64,000 bases of DNA from an uncultured Lachnospiraceae bacterium (GCA_910587045.1 CAJULG010000001.1:62001-126000), one strand, 5' to 3'. Shown: positions 8,325-14,159, counted from the first letter of the stretch. The notes: generated by a model from the letters alone, not told the origin. Made by a program: numbers and translations.

Positions 8325-8355
8325 AAAAGAGCAGTATTTATCTAGCGGATAAATC
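8325..8355. other. Left attachment site (attL), Xer/dif-like
   Basis: This 31-bp stretch is repeated at 16945-16975 with one difference (T at 8338, C at 16958). Its core, ATTTATCTAGCGGATAAAT (8336-8354), is a palindrome of two 7-bp arms (ATTTATC, GATAAAT) around a 5-bp centre, as expected of a two-recombinase-monomer Xer or dif-type site. The repeats bound an 8,620-bp segment with phage genes, and a Xer-type recombinase gene lies just beyond the right copy. Confidence 0.85.
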
Positions 8356-8587
8356 ACGCCTTTTCAGCTTCATTCATCTTCCATGACCGGAAGAGCAGCA
8401 GCGTTTCTGTAATCTCATTCTCAAGCTGATTGAATTCCTCATACGTCAAAGCTTTATGAACATATGCAAAATCAAGCTGACGCTCCAGATCGTAAAGATC
8501 ACGGTACAATTTTGTATATGTTAAATATCTGCCCCGGCGGATCTGGTACTGTATGTTATGTATTTCTGCAATAAAGCTATCCAGCAT
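8354..8587 (-). CDS. Small hypothetical protein, left end of prophage
   Basis: A 77-residue helical, charged protein beginning MLDSFIAEIHNIQYQIRRGR. I use the ATG at 8587 because AGGTGGTG lies before it; the upstream extension lacks a site. It has no recognisable domain; residues alternate in a coiled-coil or helical-bundle pattern. Its stop codon overlaps the edge of attL, making it the last gene of the leftward operon in the integrated state. In the circular element the next feature downstream would be attP and then the structural operon. The position could suit an excision or directionality factor, but no sequence evidence shows this. Confidence 0.6.
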   Translation of the reverse strand: MLDSFIAEIHNIQYQIRRGRYLTYTKLYRDLYDLERQLDFAYVHKALTYEEFNQLENEITETLLLFRSWKMNEAEKA

Positions 8588-8676
8588 AAGATCACCACCT
8601 GTCAAGAATAACAGAATTAATAAATGCAAAAAGCGAAACCAAAGCAATTACACCAAAAAAAATACTAATTTCAAAC

Positions 8677-8910
8677 TCAAAAACAAGGAACAGATGCCTC
8701 TTTATAAGTCTTAACATCTAAGGAAAACTCAGTTACATACTGCTGATTATTTTCAATCACTAACTCAGATACATGATTCGATCTCCGGTCATTTGCTTCC
8801 AGCGTAATAATGATTTCTTTTTTCGTCATGTACTTTATGTACCAGGTAAAGCCTTCTTCATCCTCCGGCACCATGAAAGGATATAATTCCTCTGTCTCTG
8901 TATTATTCAT
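8677..8910 (-). CDS. Small hypothetical prophage protein
   Basis: A 77-residue acidic, probably beta-rich soluble protein beginning MNNTETEELYPF. The ATG at 8910 is chosen because GAGGAG lies seven bases upstream and overlaps the end of the preceding gene by eight bases, implying coupled translation. No domain is recognised. It belongs to the leftward five-gene row 9586-8354. Confidence 0.6.
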   Translation of the reverse strand: MNNTETEELYPFMVPEDEEGFTWYIKYMTKKEIIITLEANDRRSNHVSELVIENNQQYVTEFSLDVKTYKEASVPCF

Positions 8911-9169
8911 AATACTTCTCCTCAAATACCTGTAACAGCCATTTCAGCTGATTTATTCTTATCACAACTTCACGCTGATCTTTTGCTGTATCAAGACGAT
9001 CATCCCAGTAAGTAATTTCACGACGGACAACGTTCATAACAGAATCATATGTTTTACAATATTTTGATAAAACGTATCTCTTACGCAGAAATACTATAAC
9101 AAATGCTTCAATCAATACTGCAAATATCAGAATGCTGACAACAATAGTTATTATTAAATTTGCTATCAT
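8903..9169 (-). CDS. Small membrane-anchored prophage protein
   Basis: An 88-residue protein with a single N-terminal transmembrane helix (IANLIITIVVSILIFAVLIE region), a basic stop-transfer segment (FLRKRYVLSKY) and a charged helical tail of about 50 residues, predicted to be cytoplasmic. GGAGG precedes the ATG with good spacing. No family is recognised. Membrane-bound small proteins in filamentous phages often serve in assembly or superinfection exclusion, so either is conceivable; neither is shown. Confidence 0.65.
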   Translation of the reverse strand: MIANLIITIVVSILIFAVLIEAFVIVFLRKRYVLSKYCKTYDSVMNVVRREITYWDDRLDTAKDQREVVIRINQLKWLLQVFEEKYYE

Positions 9170-9180
9170 TCCAAAACCTC

Positions 9181-9354
9181 CTATTGAATCATAACGCTAT
9201 GCCTACAATCAAGAGGAACCTGGAGAGCAAAACCATCATGAAAGACAATCACACGACCCTTTAATACCTTTACGTTATCAACATTATGATAATCTACAAC
9301 TTCATGACGGGCATCACGACCTGTACCAAAAGATGATATAACTGAAACAAACAT
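9181..9354 (-). CDS. Small hypothetical prophage protein
   Basis: A 57-residue protein beginning MFVSVISSFGTGRDARHE. AAGGAG lies ten bases before this ATG and overlaps the end of the preceding gene, so the shorter start is preferred. Its C-terminal half (VKVLKGRVIVFHDGFALQVP) looks like a small beta-barrel. No family is recognised. Confidence 0.5.
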   Translation of the reverse strand: MFVSVISSFGTGRDARHEVVDYHNVDNVKVLKGRVIVFHDGFALQVPLDCRHSVMIQ

Positions 9355-9355
9355 T

Positions 9356-9586
9356 TTAACAATTCTCCTTATAGACATTAAGAAGCCCAAGCAAAGAACC
9401 ACGATCTAATGCAGTAATAAAACCGGTACCAACGAGTCCCCAGAGAAGGCCGCTGATCGCATAATATTCTTTATCATCATGCTCCCGTTCATACTTCTCA
9501 ACTAAATGATCCAGGACTCCGCCGACACCTGTACAGGCAGTACATTCATCTTCATTCAGCTTTCCTACTAGTTCACAAAATACCAT
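9356..9586 (-). CDS. Small hypothetical prophage protein, first of the leftward row
   Basis: A 76-residue protein beginning MVFCELVGKLNEDECTACTG. It contains a C-T-A-C pair plus other cysteines and a hydrophobic glycine-rich stretch (ISGLLWGLVGTGFITALD) that could be one membrane segment. AAGGAGG lies upstream. It is the first gene with a good ribosome site downstream of the repressor-controlled leftward promoter, after a leader of about 240 nt. Confidence 0.6.
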   Translation of the reverse strand: MVFCELVGKLNEDECTACTGVGGVLDHLVEKYEREHDDKEYYAISGLLWGLVGTGFITALDRGSLLGLLNVYKENC

Positions 9587-9832
9587 ATCAAAAATCCTCC
9601 TTATTGTTTTGCCCTGTTTCAGAAAGTTTCAGAAAACATAATAGACACATAATTTGAATCATGTTAGAATAGAAGAGTAGCTTAATCGAATAAGGAATGA
9701 CAACCACCGCTTCACTATGCTTATTGGCTGTACTTTTGCGGTTCTTCTTTTTGTGTCCGGCACAGGGGAACCAGACCAGGGAGAAGCTCAAGAACCCCGT
9801 TGGATCGCATTTTTTAACATTCCTTAAAAGAC

Positions 9833-9861
9833 ATAATACAAAATATATTTTGTATTGTCAA
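9833..9861 (-). promoter_or_regulatory. Leftward prophage promoter with embedded operator O1
   Basis: Read on the minus strand: TTGACA (9861-9856), a 17-bp spacer and TATTAT (9838-9833). The spacer is filled by a 22-bp perfect palindrome (9835-9856, core CAAAATATATTTTG). A repressor bound there would occlude RNA polymerase. The promoter drives the small-gene row 9586-8354. Confidence 0.85.
9835..9856. promoter_or_regulatory. Operator O1 (22-bp palindrome)
   Basis: A perfect 22-bp palindrome with core CAAAATATATTTTG, flanked by AATA and TATT. It is identical to O3 at 11752-11773 and shares its 14-bp core with O2. It is the likely binding site for the adjacent HTH protein. Confidence 0.8.
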
Positions 9862-9865
9862 TATT

Positions 9866-9887
9866 TTTTCAAAATATATTTTGAAAA
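9866..9887. promoter_or_regulatory. Operator O2 in front of the repressor gene
   Basis: A 22-bp palindrome with the same CAAAATATATTTTG core but TTTT and AAAA flanks. Its centre is 31 bp, about three helical turns, from the centre of O1, so cooperative binding on one DNA face is plausible. It ends 11 bp before the repressor ATG, implying autoregulation. Confidence 0.75.
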
Positions 9888-9898
9888 GAGGGTTTAAA

Positions 9899-10123
9899 AT
9901 GATTTATCAAAATACTAATGAATTACTAAAATATTTCAAAGAAATCATGAAAAGTAAGGGAATAAAAATAAAAGACTTAGCACAAAAACTTAATAAGACA
10001 CAAGCAGCAACATCTGGATTACTAAATATGAAAAATATTTCCCTAGATTCATTACATGAAATCAGTAACGCAATTAACTATGACGTAGAAATTAATTTCA
10101 TTGAAAAATCACCCGACGATTAA
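9899..10123 (+). CDS. Cro/CI-type HTH transcriptional repressor of the prophage
   Basis: A 74-residue single-domain DNA-binding protein. The ATG at 9899 follows GAGGG. The helix-turn-helix is clear: G-I-K-I-K-D-L-A-Q-K-L-N-K-T-Q-A-A-T-S-G-L-L (about residues 20-41) with a following helix LDSLHEISNAI. The C-terminus is short and acidic with no peptidase-type dimerisation domain, so control by RecA-stimulated cleavage is unlikely. Its gene is next to two palindromic operators and a third controls the rep operon, so it is probably the lysogeny repressor. It converges with rep, with two bases between the stop codons. Confidence 0.85.
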   Translation: MIYQNTNELLKYFKEIMKSKGIKIKDLAQKLNKTQAATSGLLNMKNISLDSLHEISNAINYDVEINFIEKSPDD

Positions 10124-10125
10124 TA

Positions 10126-11301
10126 TTACATAAACGTTTCTTGTATATACTTTTCCTCCTCTGGTGTAACTGTTAAAAAGCCATTTCCAGCCGGAGCTAT
10201 CTTTCCTTCTGCCAAGTTTTTCAGTGTTCCAAAATTTCTATACTCTTTCATGTCTTGTTCATACTGTCGGAACTGCCCGGTTTTATCTCTCCAATGATAG
10301 ACCACCTTTGCAATCCTCCGCTGGAGCTGATAGAAAGTATCTCTCCGACGCTCAGAAAATGGAACAAGCAATTCATACAATTCCTCCGGCGGATAAATGC
10401 TTGTGATATGTAACGTTGACCAGAGTGCATATACGTTTGTGTAACGACCATGGACTTGAGCCTTGTATTTATCAGTTAATACTTTCAACATGGAATAACT
10501 AAGTTGTTCCTTTAACTCATCCAGAAACAAGATAGATTCTCCATTGTATTTGTCTATCCAGCCATTCTGATAATCAGATACAAAATATATGTTTTCTTCT
10601 CCATACTGTTCAACCAATTCATTTGCACTATATGACTTGCCTGATTCTGAAAGACCGATATGCCAGATCACTTCCAGATCACGAACAAACGGAGTTTCTT
10701 TATACCGCTTCCGGTAATAAGCGTCCTTAATGATTTTTTCGTATCTGCGTAGTTTTACGGATGTGTCCAGAATTTCATTTGGTGTCATACCGTCGTTTAT
10801 CATATCCTCAACGCCTTGCAGATCAGAACGGTTGCCCTGATTCCCTTTGATATCTCCATGCAGGGCCATAGCCAAGACCTGTTCACCTTTTTCCGTCCAT
10901 TTTCCACGCTTGTATATATAGTCCTCAGCCTCTTTTTTACTCCCTCTGGTCGGCTCTATGTGAAACTTCTTGCCATACAGCTTTTGAACAGATGCATAAG
11001 TAAATCTATCACTGTTAGCATTCTCTACCTCCAATACCATATGAAGATGGTGGAATCCGGTATCTGATACACAATAGGTAACTGCTCCAATCCGGCCCGG
11101 CTTACTATCACACCACATCTTTAATACCAGATCGCAAATTTCCTGTTCCGTAAGCGCAGCGAGAAAAGACGGAGTAGAAGAGAGTACCTTCTTGCTTCCA
11201 TCTTCATTCAAAACTACATCACCATGTATATCATGCTCATATTCAATTATTTCCCTGGGATTCGCCCAGGTAATAAACGCACTTGCACATGACTGAGCCA
11301 T
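10126..11301 (-). CDS. rep: CRESS-type rolling-circle replication initiator (HUH endonuclease + SF3 helicase)
   Basis: A 391-residue protein from the ATG at 11301 (GGAG seven bases upstream). Endonuclease part: motif I-like A-S-A-F-I-T-W near residue 6-12, motif II H85-L-H87 (metal ligands), motif III Y128-I-Y-K131 followed by R-G, with Y128 the probable nicking tyrosine. Helicase part: Walker A G216-L-S-E-S-G-K-S223, Walker B I-L-F-L-D-E ending at 262, motif C H-I-T-S near 298-301, and a basic R-R-R finger near 318-320. This order and the YxxKxG form match Rep of circoviruses and related CRESS-DNA viruses and bacterial pCRESS plasmids, not filamentous-phage gpII. A circovirus-like origin lies 1.1 kb away on the same strand. 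Confidence 0.9.
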   Translation of the reverse strand: MAQSCASAFITWANPREIIEYEHDIHGDVVLNEDGSKKVLSSTPSFLAALTEQEICDLVLKMWCDSKPGRIGAVTYCVSDTGFHHLHMVLEVENANSDRFTYASVQKLYGKKFHIEPTRGSKKEAEDYIYKRGKWTEKGEQVLAMALHGDIKGNQGNRSDLQGVEDMINDGMTPNEILDTSVKLRRYEKIIKDAYYRKRYKETPFVRDLEVIWHIGLSESGKSYSANELVEQYGEENIYFVSDYQNGWIDKYNGESILFLDELKEQLSYSMLKVLTDKYKAQVHGRYTNVYALWSTLHITSIYPPEELYELLVPFSERRRDTFYQLQRRIAKVVYHWRDKTGQFRQYEQDMKEYRNFGTLKNLAEGKIAPAGNGFLTVTPEEEKYIQETFM

Positions 11302-11303
11302 TT

Positions 11304-11414
11304 TTATACTCCAAATAAACTTTTTAACCTGCCACACAAAACATCAACTGAGACCGAAGCCATTGAATAATCCTTCCGATCTATAAAATTTTTCAGATCA
11401 TATACATTTTGCAT
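11304..11414 (-). CDS. Possible 36-residue ORF or frameshifted tail of the upstream gene
   Basis: A short frame beginning MQNVYDLKNFIDRKDYSMAS runs between the 105-residue gene and rep. It overlaps the former by 17 bases and stops two bases before the rep ATG. The ribosome site is weak at its first ATG; an inner ATG at 11363 has GAAGGA. It may be a real linker peptide, or the original C-terminus of the preceding protein separated by an indel. Confidence 0.35.
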   Translation of the reverse strand: MQNVYDLKNFIDRKDYSMASVSVDVLCGRLKSLFGV

Positions 11415-11715
11415 TCCTACAACAAAAGCGCAGGAATAGATTTATATGCCTTGATACAGTAGATCTGGAGAGGTGGAAGTTTGCTTCACAGAATTCGTAG
11501 AAATCATCAAAGCCAAATACCTTATAGATTTCACAGCGTGAGATTTCTTCCAGATGGAAGCCAAGCTTAATAAACTGACTCTTAATTTCATTGATATCGT
11601 TTCTTACCCAGTTAATATTACTGCAAGCATTCTTTGTCTCTTCCGGCGTTCCGGCCGGAGCATTGCCAAACACAACTTCTATTTCTTTATAGTTTCTGTC
11701 TACGATTGTACCCAT
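11398..11715 (-). CDS. Putative DNA-binding protein, first gene of the rep operon
   Basis: A 105-residue protein from the ATG at 11715 (GGGAGG upstream). The C-terminal half (FDDFYEFCEANFHLSRSTVS followed by RHINLF) resembles the helix-turn-helix-like segment of small regulatory or replication proteins of Firmicute plasmids and conjugative elements, where a longer C-terminus follows. Here it ends soon after, so the protein may be truncated; another frame continues (see 11304-11414). It is transcribed from the operator-controlled promoter at 11779-11750 just ahead of rep, suggesting a role in replication control. Precise function unknown. Confidence 0.6.
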   Translation of the reverse strand: MGTIVDRNYKEIEVVFGNAPAGTPEETKNACSNINWVRNDINEIKSQFIKLGFHLEEISRCEIYKVFGFDDFYEFCEANFHLSRSTVSRHINLFLRFCCRNAKCI

Positions 11716-11749
11716 GATTGTACCTCCCTGAGTTATATAAATCACAATC

Positions 11750-11779
11750 ATAATACAAAATATATTTTGTATTTGTCAA
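11750..11779 (-). promoter_or_regulatory. rep-operon promoter with embedded operator O3
   Basis: Minus strand TTGACA (11779-11774), an 18-bp spacer and TATTAT (11755-11750). The 22-bp palindrome O3 (11752-11773), identical to O1, fills the spacer and overlaps the -10 element. It lies 35 bp before the ATG of the first rep-operon gene. Confidence 0.85.
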
Positions 11780-11783
11780 CATA

Positions 11784-11820
11784 AAAAAAAACACAGTGCA
11801 GGGTTTCGATCCTTACACTG
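11784..11820 (-). terminator. Terminator of the 86-residue gene
   Basis: ACAGTG and CACTGT arms with an inner AGG/TCCT pairing around GTTTCGA form a hairpin at about 11792-11820. On the minus strand it is followed by a run of nine T (plus-strand A run 11784-11791 region). It insulates the rep promoter from the upstream gene. Confidence 0.7.
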
Positions 11821-11837
11821 TATTTCTATTTATACGA

Positions 11838-12098
11838 CTATGCAAGTTGCTGTAGCTTCTCAGAATGTTCCGTTACTACCGCTTTCAGTATGCTGACATC
11901 CGTTTCTATACTCTCAATCTTTTCCGTTTCTGCTGTATATTTCTTAGAAGCAGGTACATAGTTTTCTGCAAGCAGTTGTATATTTGGCTTTATTTCACTC
12001 TCAATAGCAACTTCTATTTTCGTTATTCTATGTTCGATCGGCTTTAATTTACTATCAAACATCTCTGATATTGCAAGCAATAATTCATTATCTGTCAT
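11838..12098 (-). CDS. Coiled-coil hypothetical protein
   Basis: An 86-residue, highly charged helical protein (MTDNELLLAISEMFDSKLKP at the N-terminus), with heptad-like spacing of Ile/Leu/Val through IEHRITKIEVAIESEI and IESIETDVSILKAVV. GAAGGTGA lies before the ATG and a terminator follows. No enzymatic motif is present. Similar short coiled-coil proteins are common in Firmicute mobile elements with no assigned role. It lies between the rep operon and the origin region. Confidence 0.65.
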   Translation of the reverse strand: MTDNELLLAISEMFDSKLKPIEHRITKIEVAIESEIKPNIQLLAENYVPASKKYTAETEKIESIETDVSILKAVVTEHSEKLQQLA

Positions 12099-12276
12099 AT
12101 GTTCACCTTCTTTCCTAACTGCTTTCAGTCTAGCATACTTTTTCCGTTCTGTCTATCCTGTATGAACTGTGTGAGCATGAATAGATCTAAACGCCTTTAT
12201 ACTTTAGTATACTAAAGCACCTGAAGGAATGCTATAAATATAAAGCGCCGGGAATGTCTATGTTGTTAGTCAAAAT

Positions 12277-12382
12277 ATTCCGCAAGTTAAGCAAAAATTC
12301 CGCAAGTATTCCGCATCATGCGGAATGTTTTTTGCCCAGTAAAATCAATGCTTTGAAGACATTTATTCCGCATTCCGCAAGT
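12277..12382. repeat. Rep iterons (ATTCCGC array)
   Basis: ATTCCGC occurs at 12277, 12297, 12308, 12365 and 12372, and inverted at 12320-12326. Three copies extend to ATTCCGCAAGT (12277, 12297, 12372). Copies at 12308 and 12320 form the palindrome ATTCCGCATCATGCGGAAT (12308-12326). The last copy runs into the origin stem. Such iterons are typical Rep recognition sites beside CRESS origins. Confidence 0.8.
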
Positions 12383-12407
12383 GGGGGGTAATACTATACC
12401 CCCACTT
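12379..12407 (-). other. Rolling-circle origin stem-loop with TAGTATTAC nonanucleotide
   Basis: A perfect 9-bp stem (AAGTGGGGG 12379-12387 with CCCCCACTT 12399-12407) closes an 11-nt loop. On the minus strand the loop reads TATAGTATTAC, containing the circovirus nonanucleotide TAGTATTAC (12396 down to 12388). By analogy Rep would nick after the seventh base, between 12390 and 12389. The orientation matches the rep coding strand and the structural genes. Confidence 0.9.
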
Positions 12408-12727
12408 CGCACCGAGGTTTTGACACACATAGCAAAACCTCTCACCCTTTGTATTCCCCTCTGAGGGGAACAGGAGAGTAGCAGAAGCAAGGAAACCATC
12501 TCAATCGCCGAAGTTTTTCCTTGTCCATCCATCCTTGGCTTTAGCTTCTCTCACTCACTGCGTTCGTTCGTGGCTCCGCACCAGACATATATAATCAATG
12601 TAAGAGGCATAAGACGAAGCTCCTACCGCTTATTGAACCCTTAGCGGACGTTAGAGCGTGAGCGGATAACCGCTTCATGCCTTAATTCTTTCGCTTCGCT
12701 CAAACAGACTAAGTGCCAACCTCCTGA

Positions 12728-12826
12728 CAATTTGTCAAGCAGTTTCTTCCGACAATGCTGATCACAAACCTTACGGTTTTATGTCAGCATTGTTGCGTAA
12801 ACTGCTTCCCCTGCGGTGACAAATTG
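12728..12826. other. Long imperfect hairpin, candidate packaging signal or second origin
   Basis: Four nested perfect stems: CAATTTGTCA (12728-12737) with TGACAAATTG (12817-12826), AGCAGTTT (12738-12745) with AAACTGCT (12799-12806), ACAATGCTGA (12752-12761) with TCAGCATTGT (12784-12793), and AAACC with GGTTT (12766-12779). They are separated by small internal loops. Filamentous phages carry one such large hairpin as the packaging signal. A single-strand (complementary-strand) origin is the alternative. Confidence 0.7.
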
Positions 12827-12901
12827 ATTCACTCGGACAGCGGTATAATTAACAGGCGTTAGGCGCAGAGCGCTAACGCCCGCACTTAACACAAATACAG
12901 C

Positions 12902-12930
12902 TTTACCCTTCTGAAATCTTTTATTATAAT
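12902..12930 (+). promoter_or_regulatory. Promoter of the 57-residue gene
   Basis: TTTACC (12902-12907), a 17-bp spacer and a perfect TATAAT (12925-12930), 36 bp before the ATG at 12967. It is one of the few rightward promoters in the element. Confidence 0.7.
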
Positions 12931-12966
12931 GATTGTGAGGCAGGCACAGGAAGGAGATGAGCGGAC

Positions 12967-13140
12967 ATGGAGGACATGGAAAGCATGGGTATGACGAACG
13001 AACAGTACAAAGGAATGCTGCTTGACGAGTTAGAGGACTGGCAGGAGGTTCTGGAACTTGCAGAAGAGGAGCATAACGAGAAAGTGATCCGGAAAGCGAA
13101 GAAGCAGATCGCCAAAATCAACGAAAAATTGAAATTCTGA
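12967..13140 (+). CDS. 57-residue hypothetical protein on the opposite strand of the prophage
   Basis: This short gene encodes an acidic-then-basic helical protein (MEDMESMGMTNEQYKGMLLD at the start, ending with several lysines). It has its own promoter with a perfect TATAAT, AAGGAG upstream (about 10-base spacing), and a strong terminator downstream. It is transcribed opposite to the structural and rep operons, like the repressor, so it may be expressed in the lysogen. Similar short MTNEQYKG-type proteins occur in gut Firmicute prophages, to my recollection; function unknown. Confidence 0.65.
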   Translation: MEDMESMGMTNEQYKGMLLDELEDWQEVLELAEEEHNEKVIRKAKKQIAKINEKLKF

Positions 13141-13148
13141 AATGACAA

Positions 13149-13182
13149 TAACCGGGTACTTGCCACCCGGTTACTGTTTTAT
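13149..13182. terminator. Terminator between the 57-residue gene and the Zot-like gene
   Basis: TAACCGGGT (13149-13157) pairs perfectly with ACCCGGTTA (13165-13173) around ACTTGCC, followed by CTGTTTTATCCTTTT on the plus strand. It ends the rightward 57-residue gene and, by position, may also serve the leftward structural operon whose last stop codon is at 13179. Confidence 0.75.
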
Positions 13183-14147
13183 CCTTTTATCATCTTTTTT
13201 CCTGCTCTGGTCAGATGCTTTGTGTCATAGACAGTCAGATTCTTCTGTCTGCCTTCTAACACTTCCTTTGATGATTTACTCTTTGATTTTGTTATCAGCT
13301 GTACAAGGGCTTTTGTATCATATAACTTGTACTGCCAGTCAGCTATATGTACAAAGTCCCACGTTAACCGCCGGACCAGACGGGGATTATCGCAGGTTTC
13401 GAGATCATAAGCGGAGTAGATGTAATGAATCACAGTATTGACAATCGGAATATGTCTGCACTCGATCACACGATCCATGATGTTCCGGACAAGGGCATCG
13501 AGATACCGGAACCGCTGGCCGACAAGGATGATATACATATTGTTGTGCCGACAGGTCACAAGGCTCTTGATCTGTTCTTCATTCTGAAAATTATCTTTGA
13601 AATTCCGGGAATTTAATACAGCGTTACACTCATCAATCAATACAATATTGTACGTTTCTGAATTATCCTGATCGGCAAGCTTCACAAGCTGATTCATATT
13701 CCTGAACGGAGTGACCGGAACGTCTTTTATATCCAGATTGGCGATCACATTTACCTTCCAGGTGAGCCAGTGCGGATTCTTACACTTATAATCATACGTT
13801 CTCTTTCCGTTGTATCTGTGATACAGGCGATGCACTTTTACAACAGCAGACAGGGTTTTGCAGCAGCCAAATACTTTTGACGTATGTGCAACGTATCCGT
13901 CGATCAGACCGACATCACGGGGCATATTATATTCTTTATAGCGGAAATAATTGATACTGTTTACAACAAAACTGCGGACAAGCTTATCAACATTGCAGAC
14001 AAGATACCGGTAAGGCTTCCAGAAGAGCAGCAGGAGATAAGCAAGTGCGACCAGTTTCTTATTATAGCCAAGCAGGATAAACAGACCGAAGCAGTAAAGC
14101 AGGAACAGCATCAATGCACGCAACAGTTTTTTACCTATTTCATTCAA
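13179..14147 (-). CDS. Zot/pI-like morphogenesis ATPase
   Basis: The product is 322 residues from a TTG start at 14147, eight bases after AGGAGG; an in-frame GTG overlaps the ribosome site and is unlikely. Two N-terminal transmembrane segments (about 10-27 and 32-45) precede a P-loop domain. Walker A is deviant, S-K-V-F-G-C-C-K97-T98, and Walker B is I-V-L-I-D-E (168-173), followed by a QRFRYLDALVRNIMD segment typical of the Zot/FtsK-like core. In filamentous phages pI/Zot powers virion extrusion at the membrane. It is last in the structural operon, where pI normally lies. The N-terminal membrane anchor is unlike Ff pI, whose helix follows the ATPase. Confidence 0.8.
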   Translation of the reverse strand: MNEIGKKLLRALMLFLLYCFGLFILLGYNKKLVALAYLLLLFWKPYRYLVCNVDKLVRSFVVNSINYFRYKEYNMPRDVGLIDGYVAHTSKVFGCCKTLSAVVKVHRLYHRYNGKRTYDYKCKNPHWLTWKVNVIANLDIKDVPVTPFRNMNQLVKLADQDNSETYNIVLIDECNAVLNSRNFKDNFQNEEQIKSLVTCRHNNMYIILVGQRFRYLDALVRNIMDRVIECRHIPIVNTVIHYIYSAYDLETCDNPRLVRRLTWDFVHIADWQYKLYDTKALVQLITKSKSKSSKEVLEGRQKNLTVYDTKHLTRAGKKMIKG

Positions 14148-14159
14148 TATGACCACCTC

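Larger units (their letters stand above)
12099..12900. other. Large non-coding region of the prophage (origin and packaging region)
   Basis: This stretch of about 800 bp contains no convincing gene. It holds a 16-bp palindrome CTTTAGTATACTAAAG (12202-12217), the iteron array and origin stem-loop (12277-12407), a 17-bp palindrome TTCCCCTCTGAGGGGAA (12454-12470), a long hairpin (12728-12826) and a GGCGTTAG/CTAACGCC hairpin (12855-12880). Filamentous phages and CRESS replicons both gather origins and packaging signals in one such intergenic region. Confidence 0.75.

Noticed and set aside
9588..9897. ORFs of 67 aa (minus) and 66 aa (plus) between the leftward promoter and the repressor.
   Set aside because: Neither has a good ribosome site. 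The minus frame starts at a TTG in the leader and overlaps the next gene's ribosome site; the plus one crosses operators O1 and O2.
12655..12680. AGCGGATAA near 12661 as another att site.
   Set aside because: It shares only nine bases with the core and lacks the left arm; it is part of a local AGCGG/CCGCT hairpin.
12924..13166. 80-aa minus-strand ORF.
   Set aside because: It is antisense to the 57-residue gene, which has promoter, ribosome site and terminator.
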